Below, in pieces: positions 1 through 7,151 of a stretch of 26,786 nt of DNA (within the stretch, counting starts at the first letter, position 1; each line of letters begins with the position of its first letter). Source of the DNA: a virus. The notes under the pieces were generated by a model, which saw only the letters and a list, made by a program, of their open reading frames with translations, ran no database searches and had not been told where the DNA came from. The translations under genes and the position numbers were made by a program. The stretch covers positions 1 to 26,786 of IMG/VR virus record IMGVR_UViG_3300036826_000482. The stretch is one strand, 5' to 3'.

Positions 1-2285
1 GCCTGGGTATAGGGCTGCGCGCGTTGTTGTTGCATCTGGGCCATCTGCTGTTGCTGCATGATTTGCTGGTGTTCGGCGAGGTGGCCTTCTTGGAGGCGCT
101 GGATGGGGGGGGGCCAGGCTTGTTGGTCTTCGCCCTTGGCGGTGTTGGCGTGTTCGCGGGCGTGGACCATGTGGTTGTCGACGGCTTGGCGGACGCGGGG
201 GAGCTTGAGGGTTTGCAGACCGGCTTGCTGGAGGGATTGGGCGAGAAGCGCGAGGGTTTGGGCGTAGGGGACGGGCTGGCCGATCTGCTGGGCTTGCTGG
301 TCGGTTTGTTGAAAGGCGAGGGCGACGAGCTGGACGGCTTGGGGGTTCGCGGCAAGCTGGGCGAACTGCTCGTCTTCCATGATGGCGTTCTTCGAGTCGA
401 GTTTCATGGCGGGGACGAGGTCGGTGCGCTGGTAGACCTGGAGGATCTTGTAGTTGGTGTCGGGGTCCTGGGGGTTGATGATGCCTTGTTGCACCAGGTC
501 TTGCATTTCGGCGCGATCGACGAGGGTGGAGCGGGGCATGCCGGAGCCGGCTTCGGGCTGGACGTCGACCTGGCCGGAGAGGTCGGCGCCGAGGAATTTC
601 TGGATTTGCCAGGCGCCGTCTTTGCCCTGGATCTTCGTGAGGCGCGGCTCGGTGACGAACTGGCGGAAGAGCTGGAGGAGGAGGCGGCCGGCGTGGGCCC
701 AGGCCTGTTCCCAGAGGATGAATTGTGAGCCGAAGCGGGACATGGCGCGTTCCTGGACGGCCTGGATGGCGACGGCGGCGGAGACGCCGGGGGGGCGGTT
801 GCCCTTGAGGACCTCGTAGGTGGAGGCGGCGTCTTCCATGTCCTGGTCGCACTTGTCGATGAGGGCGAGGAAGCCGGAGGGCAGGCCCTGGCCGGGGACG
901 CGTTCGGGTTTGGCGGGGTTGGGGCCCAGGGCGTTGTAGCGGATGATTTCGCCGGGGTAGCCGGTGAAGCCGGTGACGTTGCTGCCCTCGGGGAGGAACC
1001 AGACGGGGTTGCCCATGCGCATCATGATCATGAGCACGATGGACTCGAGCTGGTTGCGTTTTTCCTGGAGAAGGGCGAGGTCATCGGCGGGGGTTTTGCT
1101 CCACGCGGTGCCCGGGACGATTTGCTCGGGGAAATGCACGTGCGGCAGCAGCGGCTCCTTCTTGCCCGAGGCGGCGAGCGCGTAGTACGGCAGGGGGCCG
1201 GCTTTCGCGAGGAGGCTCCGGCCGAGGCGGACGGCGAGGAGGCCGTCGGGGAAGTCGGCAGTGGGGGCTTGCCAGAACCAGGTCTCGGAGATGCGCTGGT
1301 GCGGCATCTGGTGCATGCCGTACGGGGTGTTGTAGACGTTGCGGCGCTGATCGCCGAGATTGGGGCCGAGGGTGGGGAGGTTCGCTTCGTAGAGCTCGGA
1401 GAGCGTGCCGCCCATGTCCGGCTGCAACTGATCGGCGAACTGGGGCCAGCGCTGTTTGCAGTCGTCGAGATCGACGGCTTTCTTGCGGGCGTATTCGGTG
1501 ACCTTGGTCCAGTCGGCGACGGCGGGGTCGAAGTACATCTCGAAGCACGGGACCACTTCCGCGTACATCTTGCCGATGGGGGCCTCGTCGCCGACGGGGG
1601 CGCCCTGATCGTTCTGGGCGGGCATCAGGAGGCCACTGCCGCATTCCTCGCAGGTCGACTGGCCGGGGCCCTGCAGATTGCCGCAGTTGAGACACTGATC
1701 GGACTGCACCACGGTCATGCCGTGGGCGGGGTCGTTGTCGTAGCCGAACTCGAGCCAGGCGCCCGGGGTGAGGGCGACCCAGGCGGCCAGGTGCTGGCGC
1801 ACGAGGCGGATGTTGATTTCATCCTCGATGGCGGGCATGACTTTCGCGGCGACATCGGCGGTGGCGCGGTCGTCGGGGTCGTCGGTGGCGGGGCGGAAAT
1901 TCAGGACGGGCTCGACGCGCGCGAGGACCGCCATGTAGGCGGCGATGCAGGAGGCGAAGCGGTTGGTGACGGGGCGCGGCGTGCCGGGTTTCAGATCGCG
2001 CGGGGCGAAGCGGCCGAGGGCGCGGTTGTAGATGATCCACTGATGGCCGCGATAGAAGAGGATGTTGCGATGGGCGGAGATGATGATGTTCTCGCGCCCT
2101 TTCTCCCATTTCTGCATGCGGCGCGTGATGAGGTCGAGGATCTTCTGCTCGTTCTGGTAGGGATCGGGCGGCGCGAGCGCGCCGGGTCCGGGCGGGGCCA
2201 TGCCGCCCGTGGCCGACGGCATCGGAGGGAGCCCGAGCCCGGGACCCGACGGCGCGGCGAGACCGGGAGCGAGGGGACCAGCCAT
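1..2285 (-). CDS. Portal protein (P22-like size), C-terminus cut by window edge
   Basis: The frame opens at an ATG at 2285 and runs 761 codons without a stop to the left edge, so the true C-terminus is outside the window. Portal proteins form the dodecameric ring through which DNA enters and leaves the head. The call rests on the long acidic/aromatic body, on the N-terminal segment QKILDLITRRMQKWEKG (about residues 47-63), typical of portals, on a helical Gln-rich C-terminal part (from about residue 690), and on the position in one operon with the terminase. The first 42 residues are Pro/Gly/Ala-rich. An unusual feature is a zinc-ribbon-like insertion with Cys198, Cys201, Cys212 and Cys215 (CLNCG and CEECG). 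A TGGAGG Shine-Dalgarno lies about 7 bases before the ATG, inside the preceding mini-gene. The portal role is inferred from sequence appearance and context; confidence is good but untested by profile search. Confidence 0.82.
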   Translation of the reverse strand, partial: MAGPLAPGLAAPSGPGLGLPPMPSATGGMAPPGPGALAPPDPYQNEQKILDLITRRMQKWEKGRENIIISAHRNILFYRGHQWIIYNRALGRFAPRDLKPGTPRPVTNRFASCIAAYMAVLARVEPVLNFRPATDDPDDRATADVAAKVMPAIEDEINIRLVRQHLAAWVALTPGAWLEFGYDNDPAHGMTVVQSDQCLNCGNLQGPGQSTCEECGSGLLMPAQNDQGAPVGDEAPIGKMYAEVVPCFEMYFDPAVADWTKVTEYARKKAVDLDDCKQRWPQFADQLQPDMGGTLSELYEANLPTLGPNLGDQRRNVYNTPYGMHQMPHQRISETWFWQAPTADFPDGLLAVRLGRSLLAKAGPLPYYALAASGKKEPLLPHVHFPEQIVPGTAWSKTPADDLALLQEKRNQLESIVLMIMMRMGNPVWFLPEGSNVTGFTGYPGEIIRYNALGPNPAKPERVPGQGLPSGFLALIDKCDQDMEDAASTYEVLKGNRPPGVSAAVAIQAVQERAMSRFGSQFILWEQAWAHAGRLLLQLFRQFVTEPRLTKIQGKDGAWQIQKFLGADLSGQVDVQPEAGSGMPRSTLVDRAEMQDLVQQGIINPQDPDTNYKILQVYQRTDLVPAMKLDSKNAIMEDEQFAQLAANPQAVQLVALAFQQTDQQAQQIGQPVPYAQTLALLAQSLQQAGLQTLKLPRVRQAVDNHMVHAREHANTAKGEDQQAWPPPIQRLQEGHLAEHQQIMQQQQMAQMQQQRAQPYTQ

Positions 2286-2366
2286 TTAGGGCCTCCACAG
2301 AAAGACGATCAGGACGAAGAGCGCGGCGAGGGCCAGGCCGAGGGCGATGAGCGCCGGGGCCTCCAT
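2286..2366 (-). CDS. 26-residue predicted single-span membrane peptide
   Basis: This tiny frame reads M-E-A-P-A-L-I-A-L-G and continues as an uninterrupted hydrophobic stretch to F-L-W-R-P. Residues 4-23 carry no charge and could span a membrane once. It starts 6 bases after the upstream 90-residue gene stops, and its TAA is immediately followed by the portal ATG, so it fits the packed operon exactly. Its last codons contain the Shine-Dalgarno of the portal gene, which offers an alternative explanation for part of the sequence. No Shine-Dalgarno of its own is obvious, so translation would depend on coupling. It could be a small holin-like or membrane-regulating peptide, but no function can be assigned. 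Confidence 0.45.
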   Translation of the reverse strand: MEAPALIALGLALAALFVLIVFLWRP

Positions 2367-2372
2367 GGGCGG

Positions 2373-2645
2373 TCAGCGCGCCTCCGTCTCGATCGTCGGC
2401 GCGAAGAACTCCGGCTGGCTCAGGAGACCCTTGAGGTCTTCGGGGACGCGGGGCGGCTCCACGGGACGCGGCGGCAGGGTCACCGCGCCGAGGCCGCGCT
2501 CACTGAGGCGCTGATCCACGCTGACCTCGGCGCGCTGGCGCTCGTGGATCAGTTGACTGCGTAGCCACTGGTTCTCCACTTCCAGATGCGCGATGTGCGC
2601 CTCGTAGGCCTTCAGGGTTGCCTGACACAGCCACCGGATGATCAC
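2373..2645 (-). CDS. Hypothetical 90-residue coiled-coil protein
   Basis: The chosen start is a GTG at 2645 that overlaps the TGA of the upstream gene (GTGA, 4 bases), a normal coupling arrangement; an upstream in-frame extension is Arg/Gly-rich and lies within the neighbouring gene, so it was rejected. The N-terminal half (IIRWLCQATLKAYEAHIAHL and onwards to about residue 45) is a strongly helical, heptad-like segment. The C-terminal half is Pro-rich (PPRPVEPPRVPEDLKG) and ends acidic. There is no signal peptide or clear membrane span. It lies between other small genes of the packaging operon. Not recognised; a small virion or morphogenesis accessory factor is a guess from position only. Confidence 0.6.
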   Translation of the reverse strand: MIIRWLCQATLKAYEAHIAHLEVENQWLRSQLIHERQRAEVSVDQRLSERGLGAVTLPPRPVEPPRVPEDLKGLLSQPEFFAPTIETEAR

Positions 2646-2929
2646 CCGACGTCCCCCGCGGGGCCGAGCAGCCACTGCTGCAGCGCGCGCGTGAACGCCT
2701 CCGTATCGTCCGGCGTCATCGGGCGTCCCCCCACGTAATCTCCCGGGTCGAGCCGCTCCAGGGGGGCCGGGATATTGACGCCGTGTTGCCGCCACTGCTC
2801 CCGCATCAGGAAATAGGGGAGCAGTTGATCCATCAACGGCGCCACATCGTTCAGCGTGGACGGCTCGAGCCGCCGCGGTCGGTCGGGCACCGCCGTCGGG
2901 AACCGCAGTAACTCCTCAAGCCCCGGCAT
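2642..2929 (-). CDS. Hypothetical 95-residue protein
   Basis: Begins MPGLEELLRFPTAVPDRP. The ATG at 2929 is preceded at about 5 bases by the run GAGGAGGAG, a strong Shine-Dalgarno; an in-frame GTG at 2944 lies on that very element and is therefore less likely. The gene overlaps the upstream 75-residue gene by 14 bases and the downstream gene by 4. The protein is predicted soluble, with a helical middle (NDVAPLMDQLLPYFLMREQW) and a C-terminal helix (DDTEAFTRALQQWLLG). Not recognised as a known family. Its place between the propeller gene and the portal gene suggests a role in virion assembly, by context alone. Confidence 0.65.
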   Translation of the reverse strand: MPGLEELLRFPTAVPDRPRRLEPSTLNDVAPLMDQLLPYFLMREQWRQHGVNIPAPLERLDPGDYVGGRPMTPDDTEAFTRALQQWLLGPAGDVG

Positions 2930-3143
2930 CCGGCTCCTCCTCACTGAGCATCACCAGCCGCGCGGTCTTGAGCGCGCTCTCGAGCAGGAGACAGCGCTCC
3001 GCACTGAACCGCAGGCGATCCACGAGGCTCGCCGTGTCCACGCCCCCCTCGGCGAGAAAGAGCAGTTGCACCTCGCCGCGCCGCGCCGAGACCTCCACCG
3101 GTCGCTCGTCCACGGTGCTCACCGTCGCGATGATCTGGGGCAT
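2916..3143 (-). CDS. Hypothetical 75-residue protein
   Basis: Starts MPQIIATVSTVDERPVEV at an ATG whose A is shared with the TGA of the upstream propeller gene (TGATG), indicating translational coupling. A longer frame with an upstream start exists but falls wholly inside the neighbour and is Arg-rich, so the short form is preferred. The protein looks like a compact alpha/beta domain: two beta-strand-like segments (PQIIATVSTV, EVQLLFLAEG) and a helix (LVDRLRFSAERCLLLESALK). It ends acidic (SEEEPDAGA). No family was recognised. Confidence 0.65.
   Translation of the reverse strand: MPQIIATVSTVDERPVEVSARRGEVQLLFLAEGGVDTASLVDRLRFSAERCLLLESALKTARLVMLSEEEPDAGA
2930..2943 (-). promoter_or_regulatory. 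Shine-Dalgarno that decides the start of the 95-residue gene
   Basis: On the minus strand the sequence reads TGAGGAGGAGCCGG directly before the ATG at 2929. The GAGGAGG core is a near-perfect anti-16S match at normal spacing, and it overlaps the competing GTG start at 2944. Confidence 0.6.
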
Positions 3144-4468
3144 CACGGGACCTCGCGGAAGCGGCGCGTGGCGCCGGTGGGATCGGTCACGACCCACACG
3201 TCACTCGCGGGCGGCGTGGGCGGCGTCGGCACCAGCCACTGCGTCGGCACCTGCACCAGGAAGGCATCGAGGCGATCCCCGCCCGCATTGCTCGTCCACA
3301 GAAAATACTCGCCCATCACGTCGCAGTTGCCCTTCGGCAGTTTGTTGTAATCCTCATGGCCGCCGCCCGGCGCGTCCAGATCCGTGAGCACGGGCGCCAC
3401 CACCAGCACCTCGCACGAGCCGTCGAGCCGGAAGCCGATGATCTCGTTGTTGCGCGGCGCCTGCGTGCGGCTCGCACTCGAGCCGAGCACATACTGGGAG
3501 CCCGGCGGCCCCGGGCGCGCATTGCAGTGGCTGACGTGATTCAATTGCGCGTCCCACGACGGCGTGTAGTACACGAGCTGGCCCTGCGGCGCCTGCCCCG
3601 CCTCGAACATCCACACGCGGAACGCACTGGGCTGACTGTTCCAGTTGTCGGCCGCGACCATATAGCCGAAGCCGTTGTCGCTGTGCCCCGCCGCACCCTC
3701 CTCGTCGAGCAGCAGGCGCGGCTCGCCCGTGCCCGCGAGCGCGTAGATCAGATTGTCTTCGCCCTGGCGCGCATCCACGTTGTCCTTCGTCAGGAGATAC
3801 TGGCCCGACTTGTCGATCTGGCATTCGTCGTACTGGCCGCGCGCCTGATACAGATGCGCGCCCCCGTCGACGTACACGACGCTGCCCTCGGCCACATACG
3901 TGGTCGCGTCCTTCACCGTCGCCGAATGCACGCGCCCATCCTGACTCGTGTGCCACTGCCAGAGGATCTTGCCGGGCAACGTACACGTGACGACGGGCGT
4001 CGCCACGGCCGCGCCGCCGCCGAGCACGGGCTGGACGTCGACGCGATAGAGATGCGTCGGATCCGAGGCGTAGAGGAGCGTGGGCTCGGTGGCGCTCCAG
4101 TACCAGCCCTCGCCCGTCGCCCACGACAGCGCCGAGGACGCCGGGAAGATCGGGCCGAGCGGCGTCACGGCGCCCGTGCGCTTGTCCACGCGCCACAAAC
4201 TGGGTCCGTCGCCGCCGCGCTGCCGGTCGACGCCGAGGAAGACGAGCAGATCCGATTGATCGACGTGGCAGTTGATGTTCATCCAGTAACTGTAGCCGCA
4301 GTACCAGAGCGCATCGGCGCCATGCGTGTCGCTCGCATTGGTGAGGCGGATGCCGATGGTGTCCCAGGGTTTTGGAAACATGAATGGTCCACGATCGGGC
4401 AATGTGAATTGTGGGCATGACCGCACGGCGGTGGACGAACAGGCCTCGACAAAGCCGCCAGGGTTCAT
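3143..4468 (-). CDS. Predicted beta-propeller protein embedded in the packaging operon
   Basis: A 441-residue protein rich in short Trp/Tyr-containing beta segments separated by Gly/Asp turns, such as LWRVDKRTGAVTPLG, EGWYWSATEPTLLYASD and LIYALAGTGEPRLLLDEEG. This cadence is typical of TolB-like or lyase-like propellers. Near the C-terminus GEYFLWTSNAGGDRLDAFLV resembles the last blade of secreted bacterial propellers. His residues in SHCN (about 330) and GGHEDYN (about 379) could be ligand or metal contacts, as in oligogalacturonate-lyase-type propellers, but this is only a resemblance. No signal peptide is evident, consistent with a virion protein rather than a secreted one. The start ATG follows a short capsid-like frame by three bases; the stop overlaps the next ATG. 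A receptor-binding, glycan-processing or tail role is possible. The fold call is moderately secure, the function unknown. Confidence 0.7.
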   Translation of the reverse strand: MNPGGFVEACSSTAVRSCPQFTLPDRGPFMFPKPWDTIGIRLTNASDTHGADALWYCGYSYWMNINCHVDQSDLLVFLGVDRQRGGDGPSLWRVDKRTGAVTPLGPIFPASSALSWATGEGWYWSATEPTLLYASDPTHLYRVDVQPVLGGGAAVATPVVTCTLPGKILWQWHTSQDGRVHSATVKDATTYVAEGSVVYVDGGAHLYQARGQYDECQIDKSGQYLLTKDNVDARQGEDNLIYALAGTGEPRLLLDEEGAAGHSDNGFGYMVAADNWNSQPSAFRVWMFEAGQAPQGQLVYYTPSWDAQLNHVSHCNARPGPPGSQYVLGSSASRTQAPRNNEIIGFRLDGSCEVLVVAPVLTDLDAPGGGHEDYNKLPKGNCDVMGEYFLWTSNAGGDRLDAFLVQVPTQWLVPTPPTPPASDVWVVTDPTGATRRFREVP

Positions 4469-4471
4469 CGC

Positions 4472-4528
4472 TTACCGATACCCGTCTTTCAGGATCGCGT
4501 CCGCCGTGAGCGTCGTGGCGCCGTGCAC
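4472..4528 (-). pseudogene. Short frame resembling the major capsid N-terminus (18 residues)
   Basis: A GTG-started frame of 18 codons sits between the 72-residue gene (TAA five bases upstream) and the propeller ATG (three bases downstream). It reads VHGATTLTADAILKDGYR and stops. Residues TTLTADAILKDGYR align with TTVGADSILKDVYE at positions 5-18 of the major capsid protein at 10807, with 9 of 14 identical (TT, AD, ILKD, Y). DNA identity is lower because synonymous sites differ. It may be the remnant of a second or ancestral capsid gene truncated when the propeller gene was acquired, or a functional peptide. It is listed as a pseudogene because only the N-terminal motif is present. Confidence 0.4.
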
Positions 4529-4533
4529 GGTGT

Positions 4534-4752
4534 TTACTTGCCTTTTTTCTTCGTCGCCGCCTCGTCCTCCGGCGCCCGCAGCAGCCCCGCGATCATCCCC
4601 TCCACTCGCGCCCGGACGATCGTCCGCAGTTGCTCCTGGATCGCCGCCTCGCCCAGGATCTCCTTCGCGATTGCATGCATCGCCTCTGTCAGTTCCGTCA
4701 GCACGACGACCCCCGTGTCCTTGTGCCATGCCACGTCAACTGAAGAACTCAT
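4534..4752 (-). CDS. Hypothetical 72-residue protein with basic tail
   Basis: Starts MSSSVDVAWHKDTGVVVLTE, with the ATG 17 bases inside the terminase 3' end. The central part (ELTEAMHAIAKEILGEAAIQ to about residue 55) is predicted helical, and the protein ends in a Lys cluster (ATKKKGK). The small size, the helical core and the location beside the terminase large subunit could suggest a DNA-binding or packaging accessory, but it lacks the features that would make a small-terminase call safe. Upstream in-frame codons (MRRPRRSWWRSAPG) lie within the terminase gene and were not taken as the start. Confidence 0.65.
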   Translation of the reverse strand: MSSSVDVAWHKDTGVVVLTELTEAMHAIAKEILGEAAIQEQLRTIVRARVEGMIAGLLRAPEDEAATKKKGK

Positions 4753-6421
4753 CGTGGTGTCTCCCGGCGCCGAGCGCCACCAGCTCCGGCGTGGCCGCCT
4801 CATAGGTCGACTTGATCGCCCACGCCTCGCGCACCGCCCGCGCCGACAGCCACGGCTTCTGCTGCCGCGTCAGATACTCGAACTCCGCGCGCGCGCGCTC
4901 CTCCGGCTCGAGATGACTGAACGGGCTCGCCATCTCGCTGGGCCGCGCGCGCACCTGTAAGAGATCCACCACCGCGTCGAGCAGATCGTCGTGCGCATTC
5001 TCGCGATCCGTGCGAAAGCGCTCCGCCTCCTCGAGGAAATCGGCGAACGCGGGCACATCGTCCACCACCACCAATTGCCCATTCATCCAGATCGGCTCCA
5101 GCGCGCGAATGCGCACCTGCTTCGTCTTCAGCGTGTCCTTCTCCAGCCCCACGATCGGCAAGAAGCGCCCCGTGCGCTCGCCCTCGCTGGTGAACAGCCG
5201 CATGAAGATGCGCTGGAACCCCGTCTTCTCGAAGCCGATCGCCTTGATGCCCGGCGTGCGCCGATGCGCCTCGTAGATCTCGCGCACCAGCTCGGATTCG
5301 CGCCACTTGCCGCGGCGCAGATCGACGATGTACAGCACGTTGTCGCGATCGAACGCGCCCACGGCAATCGCACTGTAGTCCGACCACTTGTTCGTGGTGA
5401 TGGCCGGATCCACCGTCATCGCGATCCACAGCTCCTGATCCTTCGTCAACGCCTCGAACTCCAGGCGACTGATCGTGCGCAACTGCTCGCGCGGCAGCAG
5501 CGTCGTGTCCGCCGAGACGGGATTCAGCAGATACTGCGCGGCGAAGCTGCTCGGCCCCATCGTCGCGCGCTCTTGCAGCAGATGCGCGATCGTGAAGCGC
5601 TCGGGGAACACCGGCTTGACCCACCCGAAGCTCGGCACCAGCTGCGCGTGCGCACTGTCGGGCACCGCGGGCTCCCAGCACGGCTTCAGATACACGCCGA
5701 GCGGCATCCCGTGCTTGTGCTTCTGTTCGAGCAGCCACGCATACACATCGGCGTAGTGCCAGGTCGTGCCGATGTAGTCCTGCGTCGAGCCGGGGTCCAT
5801 CAGCGGCTGCGCCATCTTCAGGAACTCGATCACGCTCATCAGGAGCTCGCGCGTCGCCGAGTTCTCCTTGCCGACGATGTCGTCGAACGTCGCGTGGTCG
5901 AAGTGCTTGGACGTGAGCTCGCCCGCCACCCCGATCACCTCGATCGTGGCCTCCTTGGACTTGCGCGCGCGCTTCACCGTCACCTGGGAGCTCGTCCACT
6001 TGTCGAAGCGCTTGGCGGGCTCCTCGTCCAGGATCTCGGGGAACCCCCACAGCAGGTGCTCGTTCAGCAGATGCCCCTTCAGCTCGGTGAGCATCGCCTC
6101 CGCGTTCTCGCTCTTGTTGCTCGAGATCAGGATGCGCACCTGCGGGTTGCAGAGAATCCGCTGGATGTTCCGGGCGACCGTCAGCAGCGAGGTCTTGAAA
6201 TGCCCGCGCGGGAGCAGATAGAGGTTCCGCGCGTACGGCGTCGTCTGCACGTAGTTGCACAACGGCTTGTGGAAGTCCGGCGAGAGCAGATTGCCCCGGC
6301 CGCGCCCCGATTCCAGCATGTGGGCCAGCGCGTAGAGATCGGTCTGCATCAGCCCCCGGAAGAACAGTTTCTGTTCCCGCGTGGCCGCCGATTTCTTCTG
6401 CGTGAGGGTCGCGACGGGCAT
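4736..6421 (-). CDS. terL: Terminase large subunit (packaging ATPase and nuclease)
   Basis: A 561-residue protein of normal TerL length that would drive DNA into the prohead through the portal and cut it. The ATPase part shows a deviant Walker A, LPRGHFKTSL (about residues 70-79, with Lys76), a Walker B-like HATFDDIVG (about 176-184) and the coupling-motif-like GTTWHY (218-223). The RNase H-fold nuclease part shows MTVDPAIT (Asp338), GFEKTGF (Glu398) and HDDLLDAVVDLL (Asp478, 479 and 482), the expected acidic metal-binding trio. The usual second Gly of the P-loop is Phe here, a variation also known in phage terminases. The gene follows the HNH gene by 12 bases and overlaps the next gene by 17. 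No strong Shine-Dalgarno precedes the ATG. Confidence in the family is high. Confidence 0.95.
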   Translation of the reverse strand: MPVATLTQKKSAATREQKLFFRGLMQTDLYALAHMLESGRGRGNLLSPDFHKPLCNYVQTTPYARNLYLLPRGHFKTSLLTVARNIQRILCNPQVRILISSNKSENAEAMLTELKGHLLNEHLLWGFPEILDEEPAKRFDKWTSSQVTVKRARKSKEATIEVIGVAGELTSKHFDHATFDDIVGKENSATRELLMSVIEFLKMAQPLMDPGSTQDYIGTTWHYADVYAWLLEQKHKHGMPLGVYLKPCWEPAVPDSAHAQLVPSFGWVKPVFPERFTIAHLLQERATMGPSSFAAQYLLNPVSADTTLLPREQLRTISRLEFEALTKDQELWIAMTVDPAITTNKWSDYSAIAVGAFDRDNVLYIVDLRRGKWRESELVREIYEAHRRTPGIKAIGFEKTGFQRIFMRLFTSEGERTGRFLPIVGLEKDTLKTKQVRIRALEPIWMNGQLVVVDDVPAFADFLEEAERFRTDRENAHDDLLDAVVDLLQVRARPSEMASPFSHLEPEERARAEFEYLTRQQKPWLSARAVREAWAIKSTYEAATPELVALGAGRHHDEFFS

Positions 6422-6433
6422 CCTGGCCCGAAC

Positions 6434-6865
6434 CTATGCGCCTTCGCCGAGGTGCCGGAGATACCGGCGACGAGCGTTCTGACAGATCTGGCATGTGCGC
6501 TGCGTCCGCCAGCGCCGTCCTTTAAGCAACGTCCGGCTCACATACGGGTGCCCCAACGGACAACTGGATTTCTCCGCATTCCGAGCCGCGCGCGTCTCAC
6601 CTCGGAGAAGGTTCACGCGCATCGTCACTGGTTCTAAATGCCGTGGGTTCACACAGCTGCGTACACGACAGAGGTGGTCCAGCGTGAGCCCGCGAGGGAT
6701 CGGCCCGACGTATTGTCGGTAAACGTAACGGTGGGCGCTGGACGTGACGTTATCGCGACTGCGTAAACCGTATCCCGCCGGCGTGATTCCTCCGAGCCAT
6801 AACCAGCAGCCCGAGTTGGGTTCCGGCATGAACGACTCATCCAGGTCGCGGGGCTTCGGTCGCAT
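6434..6865 (-). CDS. HNH homing-type endonuclease
   Basis: A 143-residue protein with a classic phage HNH architecture: GCWLWLGGITPAGYG near residues 19-33, AHRYVYRQYVG at 44-54, and the HNH core LDHLCRVRSCVNPRHLEPV (Asp63-His64, Asn73, His76). The C-terminal part has CPLGHPY (Cys102, His106) and CQIC (Cys125, Cys128), a second metal-binding pair set often seen in these enzymes. It acts as a metal-dependent DNA nicking or cleaving enzyme. The gene is the first of the leftward unit and sits directly upstream of the terminase. HNH proteins next to TerL assist cos cleavage in several phages; alternatively it is a free-standing homing endonuclease. The start is the first ATG after the divergent region. 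Confidence 0.9.
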   Translation of the reverse strand: MRPKPRDLDESFMPEPNSGCWLWLGGITPAGYGLRSRDNVTSSAHRYVYRQYVGPIPRGLTLDHLCRVRSCVNPRHLEPVTMRVNLLRGETRAARNAEKSSCPLGHPYVSRTLLKGRRWRTQRTCQICQNARRRYLRHLGEGA

Positions 6866-6895
6866 CGCTATCGGCCCGAAATTAACGGAATTCAG

Positions 6896-6924
6896 TTGAC
6901 GACGCTAGGGAAATCTCCTATAGG
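6896..6924 (+). promoter_or_regulatory. Sigma70-type promoter for the rightward unit
   Basis: TTGACG at 6896-6901 is five of six to the -35 consensus, followed by exactly 17 bases and TATAGG at 6919-6924 (four of six to -10). It lies in the only divergent gap of the window and points towards the gene at 6966. The -10 element is embedded in a CCTATAGG palindrome that recurs 22 bases downstream, so a regulator could control it. No equally good leftward promoter was found in the gap. Confidence 0.6.
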
Positions 6925-6949
6925 CTGTATCGGAACGTCCTATAGGGTG
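6903..6949 (+). repeat. 22-base tandem repeat centred on CCTATAGG
   Basis: Two copies, with CCTATAGG at 6917-6924 and 6939-6946, share the pattern TA..G.AA..TCCTATAGG.TG at a 22-base period, about two helical turns. The core is self-complementary. It may be a double operator covering the promoter, or tandem start-site elements: the second copy contains CTATAGGG, identical to the initiation part of T7-class promoters. Confidence 0.5.
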
Positions 6950-6965
6950 GGGTCGGGAGGTCGCC

Positions 6966-7151
6966 ATGCCACTAGGGAAAGGTGTCCGCTACCGCGTGAA
7001 GCAGACGGCGAAGGGGCCGGTGCGCCTGGCCTTCAAGGGGTCGGGCCAGGTGATCGAGGCCAAGAACCTGAAGACCGGCGCCACGCATACGCCCCAGGAG
7101 TTCGCCGCCGAGCGCAAGAATCCGGGCGGGGGGCTCAGGAGTCTCCTATGA
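6966..7151 (+). CDS. Small basic 61-residue protein with GLRSLL tail
   Basis: First gene of the rightward unit, with GGGAGG five bases before the ATG. The protein starts MPLGKGVRYRVKQTAKGPVR and is rich in Lys, Arg and Gly; the middle (AFKGSGQVIEAKNLKTGATH) is beta-like with basic residues, suggesting a small nucleic-acid or capsid-binding protein. It ends GGGLRSLL, a tail also found on the next gene and, as GLSSLY, on the gene ending at 9829. The stop overlaps the next start (ATGA). Part of the tail DNA (AGGAG) can act as the Shine-Dalgarno of the next gene. No family was recognised. Confidence 0.7.
   Translation: MPLGKGVRYRVKQTAKGPVRLAFKGSGQVIEAKNLKTGATHTPQEFAAERKNPGGGLRSLL

Noticed and set aside
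24-728. 234-codon plus-strand frame at the left edge
   Set aside because: It lies opposite the C-terminal part of the portal gene and is Leu/Gly/Val-rich without domain signals.
1122-2564. 480-codon plus-strand frame opposite the portal gene
   Set aside because: The opposite frame gives a coherent portal-like protein with a zinc ribbon and an in-register operon, and it is open to the window edge; the plus frame is a shadow.
4534-4752. Terminase small subunit call for the 72-residue protein
   Set aside because: It lies downstream rather than upstream of terL and shows no helix-turn-helix or oligomerisation pattern that would support the call.
4991-6637. 548-codon plus-strand frame opposite the terminase
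   Set aside because: Its product is Arg/His/Leu/Pro-rich without domain features, while the opposite strand encodes a clear terminase; it is a GC-bias shadow.
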